This document shows, in pieces, positions 46,301 to 53,785 of a stretch of 64,000 bases of DNA. The translations under genes were made by a program, and so were the position numbers. The DNA comes from JAEXOD01 sp963663265 (GTDB taxonomy: Bacteria; Bacteroidota; Ignavibacteria; Ignavibacteriales; Melioribacteraceae): NCBI GenBank assembly GCA_963663265.2, contig CAXXXM010000002.1:1860001-1924000 (forward strand). Direction: 5' to 3'. The number at the start of each line of letters is the position of its first letter. Position 1 is the first letter of the stretch. The notes beneath the pieces were generated by a model that saw nothing but the letters and a program-made list of their open reading frames with translations, did no database searches and was not told the DNA's origin.

Positions 46301-46893
46301 ACTTCTGAAACAATATCATTAACGCGGGTTAAATCGGATTTAACCTCTTCAAGTTTTTTTAAAGCTAAACGTCTTCTAAGTTTATATTTATTAACACCGG
46401 CAGCCTCTTCAAACATTTTTCTTCGTTCGTCGGTTTTATTACTTAAAATAGTTTCAATCATTTTTAATTCAATAACAGAATAGGCATTTGTGCCCATGCC
46501 TGTATCCATAAAAAGATTGGTAATATCTTTAAGACGGCAGATGTTTTTATTTAATAAGTATTCGCTTTCACCCGAGCGGAAAATTCTTCTTGTAATGGTT
46601 ACTTCATTGTATTCAGTAGGCAAAGCATTATTATCATTAACCATAGTTAAAGATACTTCAGACATACCCATAGGTTTTTTATTTCTGGTGCCGTTAAAAA
46701 TAACGTTTTCCATCTTATCGCTTCTTAGAGTGCTGCTTTTCTGTTCTCCAAGCGACCATCTAATTGCGTCAACAATATTAGTTTTACCGCAACCGTTTGG
46801 TCCTACAATTCCTGTTATGCCCTTAGTAAAGTTTACAACAGTTCTGTTTGCGAACGATTTAAAACCAAAAATTTCTAATTTAGATAAATACAA
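43300..46893 (-). CDS. smc: Chromosome segregation protein SMC
   Basis: 1197 residues. Walker A is GPNGCGKT (residues 31-38) in the N-terminal head, followed by the first long coiled coil, a hinge near residues 505-640 (GVSKGVKVLIESKGWTEKEI), the second coiled coil, and the C-terminal head with ELLSGGEKTLTA (signature) and CILDEVDAPLD (Walker B). It condenses and helps segregate the chromosome as a dimer with ScpA/ScpB. The HAD phosphatase overlaps its 3' end. Confidence 0.97.
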   Translation of the reverse strand: MYLSKLEIFGFKSFANRTVVNFTKGITGIVGPNGCGKTNIVDAIRWSLGEQKSSTLRSDKMENVIFNGTRNKKPMGMSEVSLTMVNDNNALPTEYNEVTITRRIFRSGESEYLLNKNICRLKDITNLFMDTGMGTNAYSVIELKMIETILSNKTDERRKMFEEAAGVNKYKLRRRLALKKLEEVKSDLTRVNDIVSEVEKSVRSLERQAKKADQYNQIQTVLREKELDLAEREFSLFITQQADLNEKKESLSSEKDTIDLEVKTIEFELVKYRDRILEVERKLREIQQKTSAETDKMHSLQNTISISNERIKSQERNLERYKDEIKEFEIQLENTEINIDTFTESLAIAEKSISTKTTEIEELKTLVSEKRTEVDSKKQFIKSESSKLIDIEKTLSSEENKLANLNTSLNKSNNNIQKLNDDIQNITNRIAKTVGFLEELETSKQKAIQRLHETEEMYTERSNYKESLEKKLTLLKESEIDIKSNLNALKDKIDFINTLITNLDGVSKGVKVLIESKGWTEKEISLFADVGNTDEKYRPALEASLKYVLNNLLIENLTDLNSAIDYLKKNDLGKASFYLLDKPTLKKKTIFDYIDNIRLTKRIKKIEQEPGFIGWASNYVQASENWAPYFKKVLHSTALVDSLSLAIELAQKYPNNNFSTIDGDIIYSNGIVEAGGLANLDDSLFGRKLLLENLKNEYPVLNTKLEEVRNEILEVETEISSIDLKVISEQGKILENDITTLEKQIAQFEFEKNKSEEEIEKAHSQIKEYVKESNNLDNQIQEKEESLNTLRAEKTSIKEVTLQFEQELKSLEESYSQTVSSYNQQMLELERTKGEIQNFRNDIKRAEDTKRNVISAIERRKKDISNAEEEILSNKNIVEEKEFDLEEVSYNRQLLLTEQKKVETDLSAIKQESTKFETDLNKLRNRRQTTSDSIHSIDVKMNEISIRLENLVNHIKEEYNFDLAPKQFEDSDTFNYQETSIEVASLKNKLKGIGPVNLLAYSEYEQERDRLDFLSKQRNDLVDSEKDLIKTINEINENAQNLFAETFETIRQNFKKIFQTLFNPEDEADLILEENVDPLEGKIEIIAKPKGKRPTSIELLSGGEKTLTATALLFAIYLVKPSPFCILDEVDAPLDDANVDRFTKLLKEFSKNTQFIIVTHNKRTMEAAENMYGVTIQEEGISKLVGVQFNEEINVTS

Positions 46894-46909
46894 TAATTCA
46901 CCAAATTAA

Positions 46910-49501
46910 TTACAACAAGTTAAATTGACTAATCGAATTCATAATAAAATCAATTGATGAATCGCTTAGTTGTAAACTGAATAAAAATGTTCCAAATACT
47001 AATGCAACTATAATTGCACTAAACACATATACTAATAACGGAATAACATCAAATATTACGTAAACACCCTTTAACAATCGTTGTATTAACCATAAAGCAT
47101 ATAAAGCTAAAAATAAGTAAATATATATGTTCATAATATTTAAGCATATTAACTTGTATAAAACAAGTTCAATTGGTAATAATAAAACCAAAGGCAAAAA
47201 TGCCCATATTACAACAAAGTATATGCTTGAAAAATAAACTTTTATTCTAACAAAAAATGCAGCACCTTTAATAACAACTGCAATTGCAAAAAACATAAAT
47301 GCCGATATAAAAAATAAATAAATAAAGCTTGCAATTGGATTCCATGCAAAATAAACTACCAAATCGGCTATCCAGCCAATACCTAATGCAGAAACCGTCT
47401 TTTCAAGTAATATATTGGCACGTAATGCAAATAATAAGTTTGTTATTAATAAAGAATGAGTTCCTGCTAAAATAACAAGTAAAATATTAGCATGGAAACC
47501 GGAAAGAATTCTTTGATCGCGTATATCTGCAAAAAAGTTGTATGGGCGTACTAAAGCACGGGTTGCATCTTCGCGGAATTTACGTCGTGCATTAATAAAT
47601 AAAGCCATTAAAACCGAAAGCAATAAACTTATTACAATAAAAAAGAATGGAGTATCATCAATTTTTTTCCCAATCGGAATAGTAACTTTTTCACTTTCAC
47701 TAAGTTTTGATTTTATAACTCTAAAGCTAATTCGGTTTGTGTTTCTATCAATACCTAAAATACCAATTTTATAAATATTGTTTTCATCATAACCGGCGTA
47801 AAGACTTGGCGTGCTACCGGTATAATCAAATGCGGAATTAATAAAAAGATTGTTTATTTCGTTTTTCTTTGAAAAATCGAGTAAGTCTTCAAAAAAATTA
47901 GCTTGTGCTTCTAAAGTATAAGGATTTAAATATCCGTTTGAACTACCAATAAAAGTTGGATAAGTAGCTTCACTTATAAACACTTTATCTTTGCCTAATT
48001 TTTCAATACTTTTTAGGTATAAGTCGTACTTTTCGCTTATTGAAGAAGAATATAATTCAACGCCATACAAGTCTAAGTTTGAAATTGATTCTGTTGGAAA
48101 TCCAACAAACGAAGCATAACTAAACTTGTTGGTTGTTTTTTTTACAATGTTTGAAAGATGAGCAACAAACTCCATTGTTTCGGAATTATCCGGTAAAAAT
48201 GAACCGCCAACGCCAAATGCAGCAACAGGAGAGTAGCTTGCAAAACTTGTAATTAAAGTTTTTAGATATTCTGCCGAAAGTGATTTAAAATTTGCATCCG
48301 TTAACAATGAAGTTGGAATTGAATTTATCGGAATTTCAACAAATGCCATAAGTCCAAGTTTTTCGCACATATAAAGGGCGTAGGGATGAGGAATTGAACG
48401 AGTAAAACGAACCGTATTAAAGCCCATATCCTTAATAATTCTTAAATCTCTTTCAATCTGGTCAAAGCTGATTAAATTTCCATATTTTAAATTATTTGCA
48501 TAGTATGTAACACCACGCATAGGCACGTTATTTCTGTTGATATATACTTGCCCGTCTTTATAAACTACTCGGTAAAACGAGATTAAACTTTTATGTCTAT
48601 CTACAAGCGAATCTTGGTAGAAAAGTTTTACATCAACAACATAATTTTGAGGATCGTTAATGCTCCATATTTTGGGATTTGAGGCATCTAAAGTAATATT
48701 TGCTTTTGTTAAATCGGAATTGTTTAACGAAACTAATCCTCTATAACTTGTAAGCTGACTTCTATCTCTTAAGCTTGTTACAGTAATATCAATTGTAAAA
48801 GGAGAAGGGTAGTAGTTTTTAAATTCTCTATTTTTATCTTTAAATCTTTTTTTATCTATATTAACGTTAAATGACATTTTAACGCGTGAAAGGTCGTTTG
48901 AAAGTGTATATTGTTTGTTTACTGCGGCTATATTTATAATTGGAGTAAGTTTTAAGTAAACATCTCTGGTTATCCCACCAAGTTCTTGTGGAAATAAAAA
49001 CTGATGTTTTACAGGTATTGTGTTTTCTGCATCTAAGTTGTTTATTACCTTAATAATAAGTTTGTTAGGGGCAGAATATTTTAAAACATCTTTTGATAAA
49101 TCAACTGAAAAAGGAATTTCGCCGCCAAGATTTTTATAAACCATTAAATTGTTTACATAAATTTCTGCTGTATGGTTTAAACCTAAAAAGCATAATCTAA
49201 CGTTGTTTTTATCAATTTCTTTTTTTGTTAAACTAAAACTTTTTTCAAAATATAAAACTTTTTCTCCCTCAAAAGCAGCAGGTACATTAATTGAAGATGC
49301 TTTTGGTGACTCCTTATCAATATAAACTTGCCAACCTTTGTTTAAAGGTATTATCCGGTTAGACTTATTTGTGTTAAAAAAAAGTGAATCAGGATTTGAA
49401 AAGTTGTTTTCGTTAAATTCTTTTATTTTTACCTGAGAAAATAACTGAACTGATAAAGATAAATAAACAAGACAAAAAAACAAAAATTTTACGTTACGCA
49501 T
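46910..49501 (-). CDS. GH2-like (beta-galactosidase fold) protein with C-terminal membrane domain
   Basis: ATG at 49501 (MRNVKFLFF) gives a signal peptide (FFCLVYLSLSVQLFS); about 863 residues. An N-terminal jelly-roll, an Ig-like middle domain and a TIM-barrel part (NNVPMRGVTYYANNL; DLRIIKDMGFNTVRFTRS) are GH2-like. The acid/base motif (usually GNE) reads GVGGSFLPDN here, so the catalytic Glu is missing; a Glu in FISEATYP could correspond to the nucleophile. The last ~230 residues have about six to seven hydrophobic segments. It may be a membrane-anchored carbohydrate-binding or degenerate enzyme. The gene precedes smc with a 16-bp gap. Confidence 0.65.
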   Translation of the reverse strand: MRNVKFLFFCLVYLSLSVQLFSQVKIKEFNENNFSNPDSLFFNTNKSNRIIPLNKGWQVYIDKESPKASSINVPAAFEGEKVLYFEKSFSLTKKEIDKNNVRLCFLGLNHTAEIYVNNLMVYKNLGGEIPFSVDLSKDVLKYSAPNKLIIKVINNLDAENTIPVKHQFLFPQELGGITRDVYLKLTPIINIAAVNKQYTLSNDLSRVKMSFNVNIDKKRFKDKNREFKNYYPSPFTIDITVTSLRDRSQLTSYRGLVSLNNSDLTKANITLDASNPKIWSINDPQNYVVDVKLFYQDSLVDRHKSLISFYRVVYKDGQVYINRNNVPMRGVTYYANNLKYGNLISFDQIERDLRIIKDMGFNTVRFTRSIPHPYALYMCEKLGLMAFVEIPINSIPTSLLTDANFKSLSAEYLKTLITSFASYSPVAAFGVGGSFLPDNSETMEFVAHLSNIVKKTTNKFSYASFVGFPTESISNLDLYGVELYSSSISEKYDLYLKSIEKLGKDKVFISEATYPTFIGSSNGYLNPYTLEAQANFFEDLLDFSKKNEINNLFINSAFDYTGSTPSLYAGYDENNIYKIGILGIDRNTNRISFRVIKSKLSESEKVTIPIGKKIDDTPFFFIVISLLLSVLMALFINARRKFREDATRALVRPYNFFADIRDQRILSGFHANILLVILAGTHSLLITNLLFALRANILLEKTVSALGIGWIADLVVYFAWNPIASFIYLFFISAFMFFAIAVVIKGAAFFVRIKVYFSSIYFVVIWAFLPLVLLLPIELVLYKLICLNIMNIYIYLFLALYALWLIQRLLKGVYVIFDVIPLLVYVFSAIIVALVFGTFLFSLQLSDSSIDFIMNSISQFNLL

Positions 49502-50057
49502 AGTTTTCAGCAAAATTTAAAAAATTGAATCTTAAAAATACAAAATAATTGAGGCTAAATCAATTTAATTAGATAGTTTGTGAAGTATTTGGCGTTTATT
49601 TTGCCCATTGGTAAAAAATGGTAAAGTTTTGTAGTGTAATGAGTTAGGGGCGAATGTGGTGGTTTTTAGGCTTAATAAAGGTTCATAAGTAAAATATTTT
49701 GAGGGAGAAGATGGAAATTTGAGCTTGTTTAGAACGGAAAAGGGTTCACATGGCTTTGATTTTAACTCTTCTTTTTCAGTTTGGCTTATTTGATGATAAG
49801 GATAAGTCTTTTTTGACTTTTTCTTTTATTTCTGATTTGCTAAATGAAATGCCTTCTAATCTTGATGAAGCAATTACATTATTAGCAATTCTATCGAATG
49901 AAGGTTTTTTTTATTTCTGGAAGTTGCATTTCTTTTACTCTTTAATATTTACAAATATAAAAAAATATTTAAAATAAAAATGGATTTAAGCAATTTTAAG
50001 TTCATAAAATTGTATAGCTTCAATCTAAAAGATGGTGTTTAAAATAAAAAAGGATAG

Positions 50058-50104
50058 TGTTACATTCCTTGACAAATATTAAAATATATTGTAAGTTTGT
50101 AACA
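50058..50104. promoter_or_regulatory. Promoter with flanking inverted repeat before the XRE-ImmA-PIN operon
   Basis: TTG at 50069-50071 and TAAGTTTG at 50092-50099 are separated by 20 bases, close to the Bacteroidetes -33/-7 layout. TGTTACA (50058-50064) and TGTAACA (50098-50104) form a perfect 7-bp inverted repeat on either side, suggesting an autoregulatory operator for the XRE protein. The rest of 49502-50057 is AT-rich with no gene I can support. Confidence 0.45.
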
Positions 50105-50123
50105 GTTGAACGAGGTGAAAATA

Positions 50124-50471
50124 ATGGAAAAACAAAATAATTTAGGTAAAAATTTAGCCTTATTGAGGAAGAAATTTGGATATACGCAGCAGTATATTGC
50201 AGATTATTTGGGGGTAACATCTCAAGCTGTAACGCAATACGAAAAAGAGAGTAGAACAATACCTGTTACTTTTTTACGTAAATTAGCTCTTTTATACAAT
50301 ATAGAAGAATATGATTTGTTTAATGATAATTTTGAAAGTATTGCCGTATCAACTGCCTTTTCTGCTTTTAGAGCAACCGAGCTTAGTCCTAAAGATTTGA
50401 GAGAAGTTTCAAAGTTCAAAAAAATAGTCACCAATTATTTAAATATGGTAAAAGCACTTGAAAAAGATTAA
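50124..50471 (+). CDS. XRE-family transcriptional regulator
   Basis: 115 residues from ATG 50124 (MEKQNNLGKN), with GAGGTG upstream; the TTG at 50106 lies before that site. The helix-turn-helix is ALLRKKFGYTQQYIADYLGVTSQAVTQYEKESRT, near residues 12-45 (motif quoted in two parts: TQQYIADYLG and SQAVTQYEKE). The C-terminal half is helical and may dimerise. It is the first gene of a three-gene coupled cassette and probably represses it. Confidence 0.9.
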   Translation: MEKQNNLGKNLALLRKKFGYTQQYIADYLGVTSQAVTQYEKESRTIPVTFLRKLALLYNIEEYDLFNDNFESIAVSTAFSAFRATELSPKDLREVSKFKKIVTNYLNMVKALEKD

Positions 50472-51204
50472 AAGTATTGTACTTGAAAAACAAGCAAGAG
50501 ATTTTAGAGCAAAAAATGGTTTTAACCAAATTGAAGCTATTAACTTAAATAGTTTTCTGTTAAAGAATAATGTTTTAACAGTATTTTCTGAATTAGGAAC
50601 AGACTTTTCGGGTTTTTCACTTAAAATTGTATACAAGAATGATGAAAAAAGGTTTATGCTGATAAATAGTAGTCATTCTTTAGGGAGGCAACATTTTACA
50701 ATTTGCCATGAAATTTATCATTTATTTATACAAAATGATTTTAATTCAGAAATGAGTGTTTCAAATAAAAAAGGTAACGTTGAAGAAATAAATGCTGATA
50801 CCTTTGCATCGTATCTTTTATTACCTACTGATGGTGTAATAAATCTTATTCCGAATAACGAATTGGAAAAAGGAAGCGTCTCATTAAATACAATCTTAAT
50901 GATAGAAAATTATTTTTCATGTTCGCGACAAGCATTGCTAAACAGGTTGGAAAATTTAGGATATATTGATGATAAATTGAAAAAAGAGTTTTCTGCTGAC
51001 GTAAGAAAAAATGCCCTTCTTCATGGATATAATACAACGTTATACGAAAAAGGGAACTCTGGAATTGTATTAGGTGATTATGGTATAATTGCAAAAACAT
51101 TATTTGATAAAGGTTTAGTATCGGAAAGTTCATATTACTCATTATTAGAAGATATTGGAATTGATATTTCTAACTTGGAAGAATTGACCGAAAATGAATG
51201 CTGA
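50458..51204 (+). CDS. ImmA/IrrE-family metalloprotease
   Basis: 248 residues. The zinc motif is in FTICHEIYHLF (HEIYH), with EINADTFASYLLLP downstream providing the usual third ligand region. The start is TTG at 50458, which overlaps the XRE stop by 14 nt, so translation is coupled. In phage and ICE systems ImmA cleaves an XRE-type repressor; in Deinococcus IrrE does so after damage. Here it is likely to act on the neighbouring XRE protein; that is inference. Confidence 0.85.
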   Translation: MKKIKSIVLEKQARDFRAKNGFNQIEAINLNSFLLKNNVLTVFSELGTDFSGFSLKIVYKNDEKRFMLINSSHSLGRQHFTICHEIYHLFIQNDFNSEMSVSNKKGNVEEINADTFASYLLLPTDGVINLIPNNELEKGSVSLNTILMIENYFSCSRQALLNRLENLGYIDDKLKKEFSADVRKNALLHGYNTTLYEKGNSGIVLGDYGIIAKTLFDKGLVSESSYYSLLEDIGIDISNLEELTENEC

Positions 51205-51748
51205 AAAAATTGTTTTAGTTGATGCTGATGTTATTTCTCATTTTATTGCGGCTGGGGAGTTGTTGATGTTAGCAAGTATTCTATCCCCATATAAAATCTT
51301 AATCCCCGACTTAGTATATGTTGAAGTATCAAGAATAAAATCAAGGAAACCAGTCCTTGATAATGTTATTAATCTTGTTAAATCAATTAGTGTTTTTCCT
51401 TTTCCACAAGATGAAGAGGTATTAAAGGAATTTGCACTAATTAAAAAACTGAATCCGCTGATTGGCGATGGGGAACGTGCCTGTATGGCAATTGCAAAAA
51501 TAAATAAAGATGTAATTGCTTCAAGTAACTTTAGGGACATAGCGGATTATTGTGAAAATAATAATATTCCTTTTTTAGGCACCCTTGATATCTTACATAT
51601 AGCATTAAAAAGAAATATATTTGACGAAATGAGATGTGATAATTTTATTGAAATTACTAAACAAAATAACAAAGCAAAATATCCAAATGGAATTAAAAGA
51701 ATTTCCGACTATTTCCCCTCTACAGTAGTAGGTGGCTTTTTAGGTTAA
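51194..51748 (+). CDS. PIN-domain nuclease-like protein
   Basis: 184 residues. Acidic motifs in PIN order: LVDADVISHF, then YVEVSR, then GDGERACMAIA, and SNFRDIADYC, which would form the metal-binding site. PIN proteins of this kind are RNases, often toxins. The ATG overlaps the end of the ImmA/IrrE gene by 11 nt. The VDADVIS opening, rather than the short VapC style, and the C-terminal ~50 residues are less typical. It is probably the effector of the cassette. Confidence 0.75.
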   Translation: MNAEKIVLVDADVISHFIAAGELLMLASILSPYKILIPDLVYVEVSRIKSRKPVLDNVINLVKSISVFPFPQDEEVLKEFALIKKLNPLIGDGERACMAIAKINKDVIASSNFRDIADYCENNNIPFLGTLDILHIALKRNIFDEMRCDNFIEITKQNNKAKYPNGIKRISDYFPSTVVGGFLG

Positions 51749-52255
51749 CCTGTTACGCACGCATTAAATAATTAGCAAATTGTATATTTGGAAAAATATT
51801 TTTAATCCCCCATGTTTATTTCCCAAAACTGCATTATATTAATCAAAGCAATTTTAATTTTTACAAATCACGGCAAAAAGTCATATAAATTAACTTAGGG
51901 GTGCTGTAGATAGTTTACGGCTAATAGCGGATAGTGAATAGCGTGAAGCGTAAAAGAACGTGATGCGTGATGAGGAAAAAGTAACGAGAAACGAGCGACA
52001 CATGATGAAAAGCTGCTAACAGCAAATAGCGTAAAGTGTGACGATTGGTGAGGAAAGAAAAGAGTTTCTGTCCCACGACTTTAGTCGTGCGGTTTTATGC
52101 AAAATCATTTTACTTCTTGCCCATGACTTTAGTCATGGGGAATATATTGGGCAGCAACAGTATAAGTTATATCACTATTTTTTCCATTTTTTAAATTGTG
52201 CGAATCTAATTAATTTGTTATTTTCATTTAATTGTAAAAATATGAGTTGCTGAAC
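51749..52255. other. Gene-free spacer with word-like short repeats and two hairpins
   Basis: No gene is supported here. Two palindromes stand out: CACGACT-TT-AGTCGTG (52074-52089) and CCCATGACT-TT-AGTCATGGG (52120-52139). The stretch at about 51900-52050 consists of AGTAACG-, GTGACG- and AAAAGCTGCTAACAGC-like words that recur in the 1015-bp repeat array. Confidence 0.6.
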
Positions 52256-53146
52256 ATGGATAAGTTAATTAAGTTTGATCAAACTGCCATTACTGATTTA
52301 TTGGTTTCAATACTAATAATAGTTTTGCTATGGTTGGTTCGTAGAATGTTTTTACGTTACGTAATTGATAAGTTTGATACGGTTGAAACACGTTATAAGT
52401 GGCAGAAGTCGTCGAATTATATAGTAGTTTTAATTGGCTTAATTATTATAGTTCCGTTTTGGTTAGGTTCATTAACATCGTTAGGTACTTTTTTAGGATT
52501 GATAACTGCCGGTATTGCTATTGCATTAAAAGATTTACTTGTTAATTTAGTCGGTTGGTTATTTATCTTAATTAGAAAACCTTTTAAGGTTGGGGATAGA
52601 ATAGAAATTGGGAAAGTAAAAGGAGACGTAATAGATTTACGTATATTTCAATTTTCGATAATGGAAATAGGAGGGTGGGTAAATGCCGAGCAAAGTACGG
52701 GCAGAATTATTCATGTACCTAATGGGGTGGTATTTACTGAGCCTCAGGCAAATTATACAATTGGTTTTGAATACATTTGGGAAGAAATACCAATACTTTT
52801 AACCTTTGAAAGCGATTGGCAAAAAGCAAAAAAAGTATTACAGGTTGTACTTGAAAGAAATGCTCTTCATTTAAGCGATGATGCCGAAAAGCAAATTAAA
52901 GAAGCCGCAAAAAAATATATGATTTATTATAAAAAGCTTACTCCAATTGTTTATACCTCAATTAAAGATAGCGGTGTTGAATTAACAATGCGTTTTTTAT
53001 GCCATCCCCGGAAAAGACGATTTACTGAGGAATTAATATTTGAAGATATTTTGAAAGAGTTTGCAAAATATGATGATATAGATTTGGCTTATCCAACAAC
53101 AAGGTATTATAATAATAAAACTGAAGGAAAGGTTGGGAAAAAATAG
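52256..53146 (+). CDS. Mechanosensitive ion channel, MscS family
   Basis: About 296 residues from ATG 52256 (MDKLIKFDQ); a TTG three codons earlier is less likely. Three N-terminal membrane segments, then the pore and beta region GLITAGIAIALKDLLVNLVGWL, FKVGDRIEIGKVKGDVIDL, and NGVVFTEPQANYT are MscS-like. The C-terminal part is soluble. It opens under membrane tension to release osmolytes. It stands alone between two repeat-rich spacers. Confidence 0.9.
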   Translation: MDKLIKFDQTAITDLLVSILIIVLLWLVRRMFLRYVIDKFDTVETRYKWQKSSNYIVVLIGLIIIVPFWLGSLTSLGTFLGLITAGIAIALKDLLVNLVGWLFILIRKPFKVGDRIEIGKVKGDVIDLRIFQFSIMEIGGWVNAEQSTGRIIHVPNGVVFTEPQANYTIGFEYIWEEIPILLTFESDWQKAKKVLQVVLERNALHLSDDAEKQIKEAAKKYMIYYKKLTPIVYTSIKDSGVELTMRFLCHPRKRRFTEELIFEDILKEFAKYDDIDLAYPTTRYYNNKTEGKVGKK

Positions 53147-53173
53147 TAGAGTGACTTAAAAAATTAAATCACT

Positions 53174-53785
53174 CTATTATTTGGTCAGTTATGTTATTTC
53201 TGTTCTGGGGTGCCACCGTCGTAGGTGTTGCAAAACTCGAAAATCCCCAATCTCGAGCGTCATCGGTCGTACCGTGATGCAATAATATATATATAATATA
53301 TTCGGTCATGGTAAGACCATGACCGCCGTGGATAACAATACCCAATTATGAAACATCCACGGTCGTAGGTGTTGCAAAATTCTTAAATCCCCGAACACGG
53401 GTGTCACGGTCTGAACCGTGACACAAACTTTTATCAAAAACACCGCTGTTTTTACAGTATATTTATTCGGTCATGGTGGGACCATGACCGCCCAGAAAAA
53501 ATTCCTCAATTATGCAACATCCACGGTCTGAACCGTGACACAAACTTTTATCAAAAACGCCGCTGTTTTTACAGTATATTTATTCGGTCATGGTGGGACC
53601 ATGACCGCCCAGAAAAAATTCCTCAATTATGCAACATCCACGGTCTGAACCGTGACACAAACTTTTATCAAAAACGCCGCTGTTTTTACAGTATATTTAT
53701 GCGGTCATGGTGAGACCATGACCGCCCAGAAAACACTCAACTACTGTGAAACATCTCAACCTATTATTTGGTCAGTTATGTTATT
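53174..53785. repeat. Hairpin-rich spacer bounded by a 25-bp direct repeat
   Basis: The same 25 bases, beginning CTATTATTTGG and ending GTTATGTTATT, occur at 53174-53198 and 53761-53785. Between them lie GGTCATGGT/ACCATGACC and CACGGT/ACCGTG palindromes and the 117-bp tandem repeat. The right copy overlaps the last codons of the pepF gene. Confidence 0.7.
53405..53737. repeat. 117-bp tandem repeat, about 2.9 copies
   Basis: The word CGGTCTGAACCGTGACAC begins at 53407, 53524 and 53641, so the period is 117 bp. Each unit holds two palindromes, CACGGT-CTGA-ACCGTG and GGTCATGGT-GG-ACCATGACC. The third copy has small changes near its end. Confidence 0.9.

Noticed and set aside
49750..49977. 75-codon plus-strand frame upstream of the XRE gene
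   Set aside because: AT-rich, no ribosome site, no recognisable motif, and the region looks like ordinary spacer.
50458..51748. Prophage or ICE integrase module around the ImmA gene
   Set aside because: No integrase, excisionase, attachment-like repeats or structural genes are seen; the three-gene cassette stands alone.
52038..52253. 71-codon frame between the PIN and MscS genes
   Set aside because: It runs through the two palindromes, and its product is made of repeat sequence with no family likeness.
53405..53737. CRISPR array
   Set aside because: The repeats are 117 bp and contiguous, with no spacers and no cas genes nearby.
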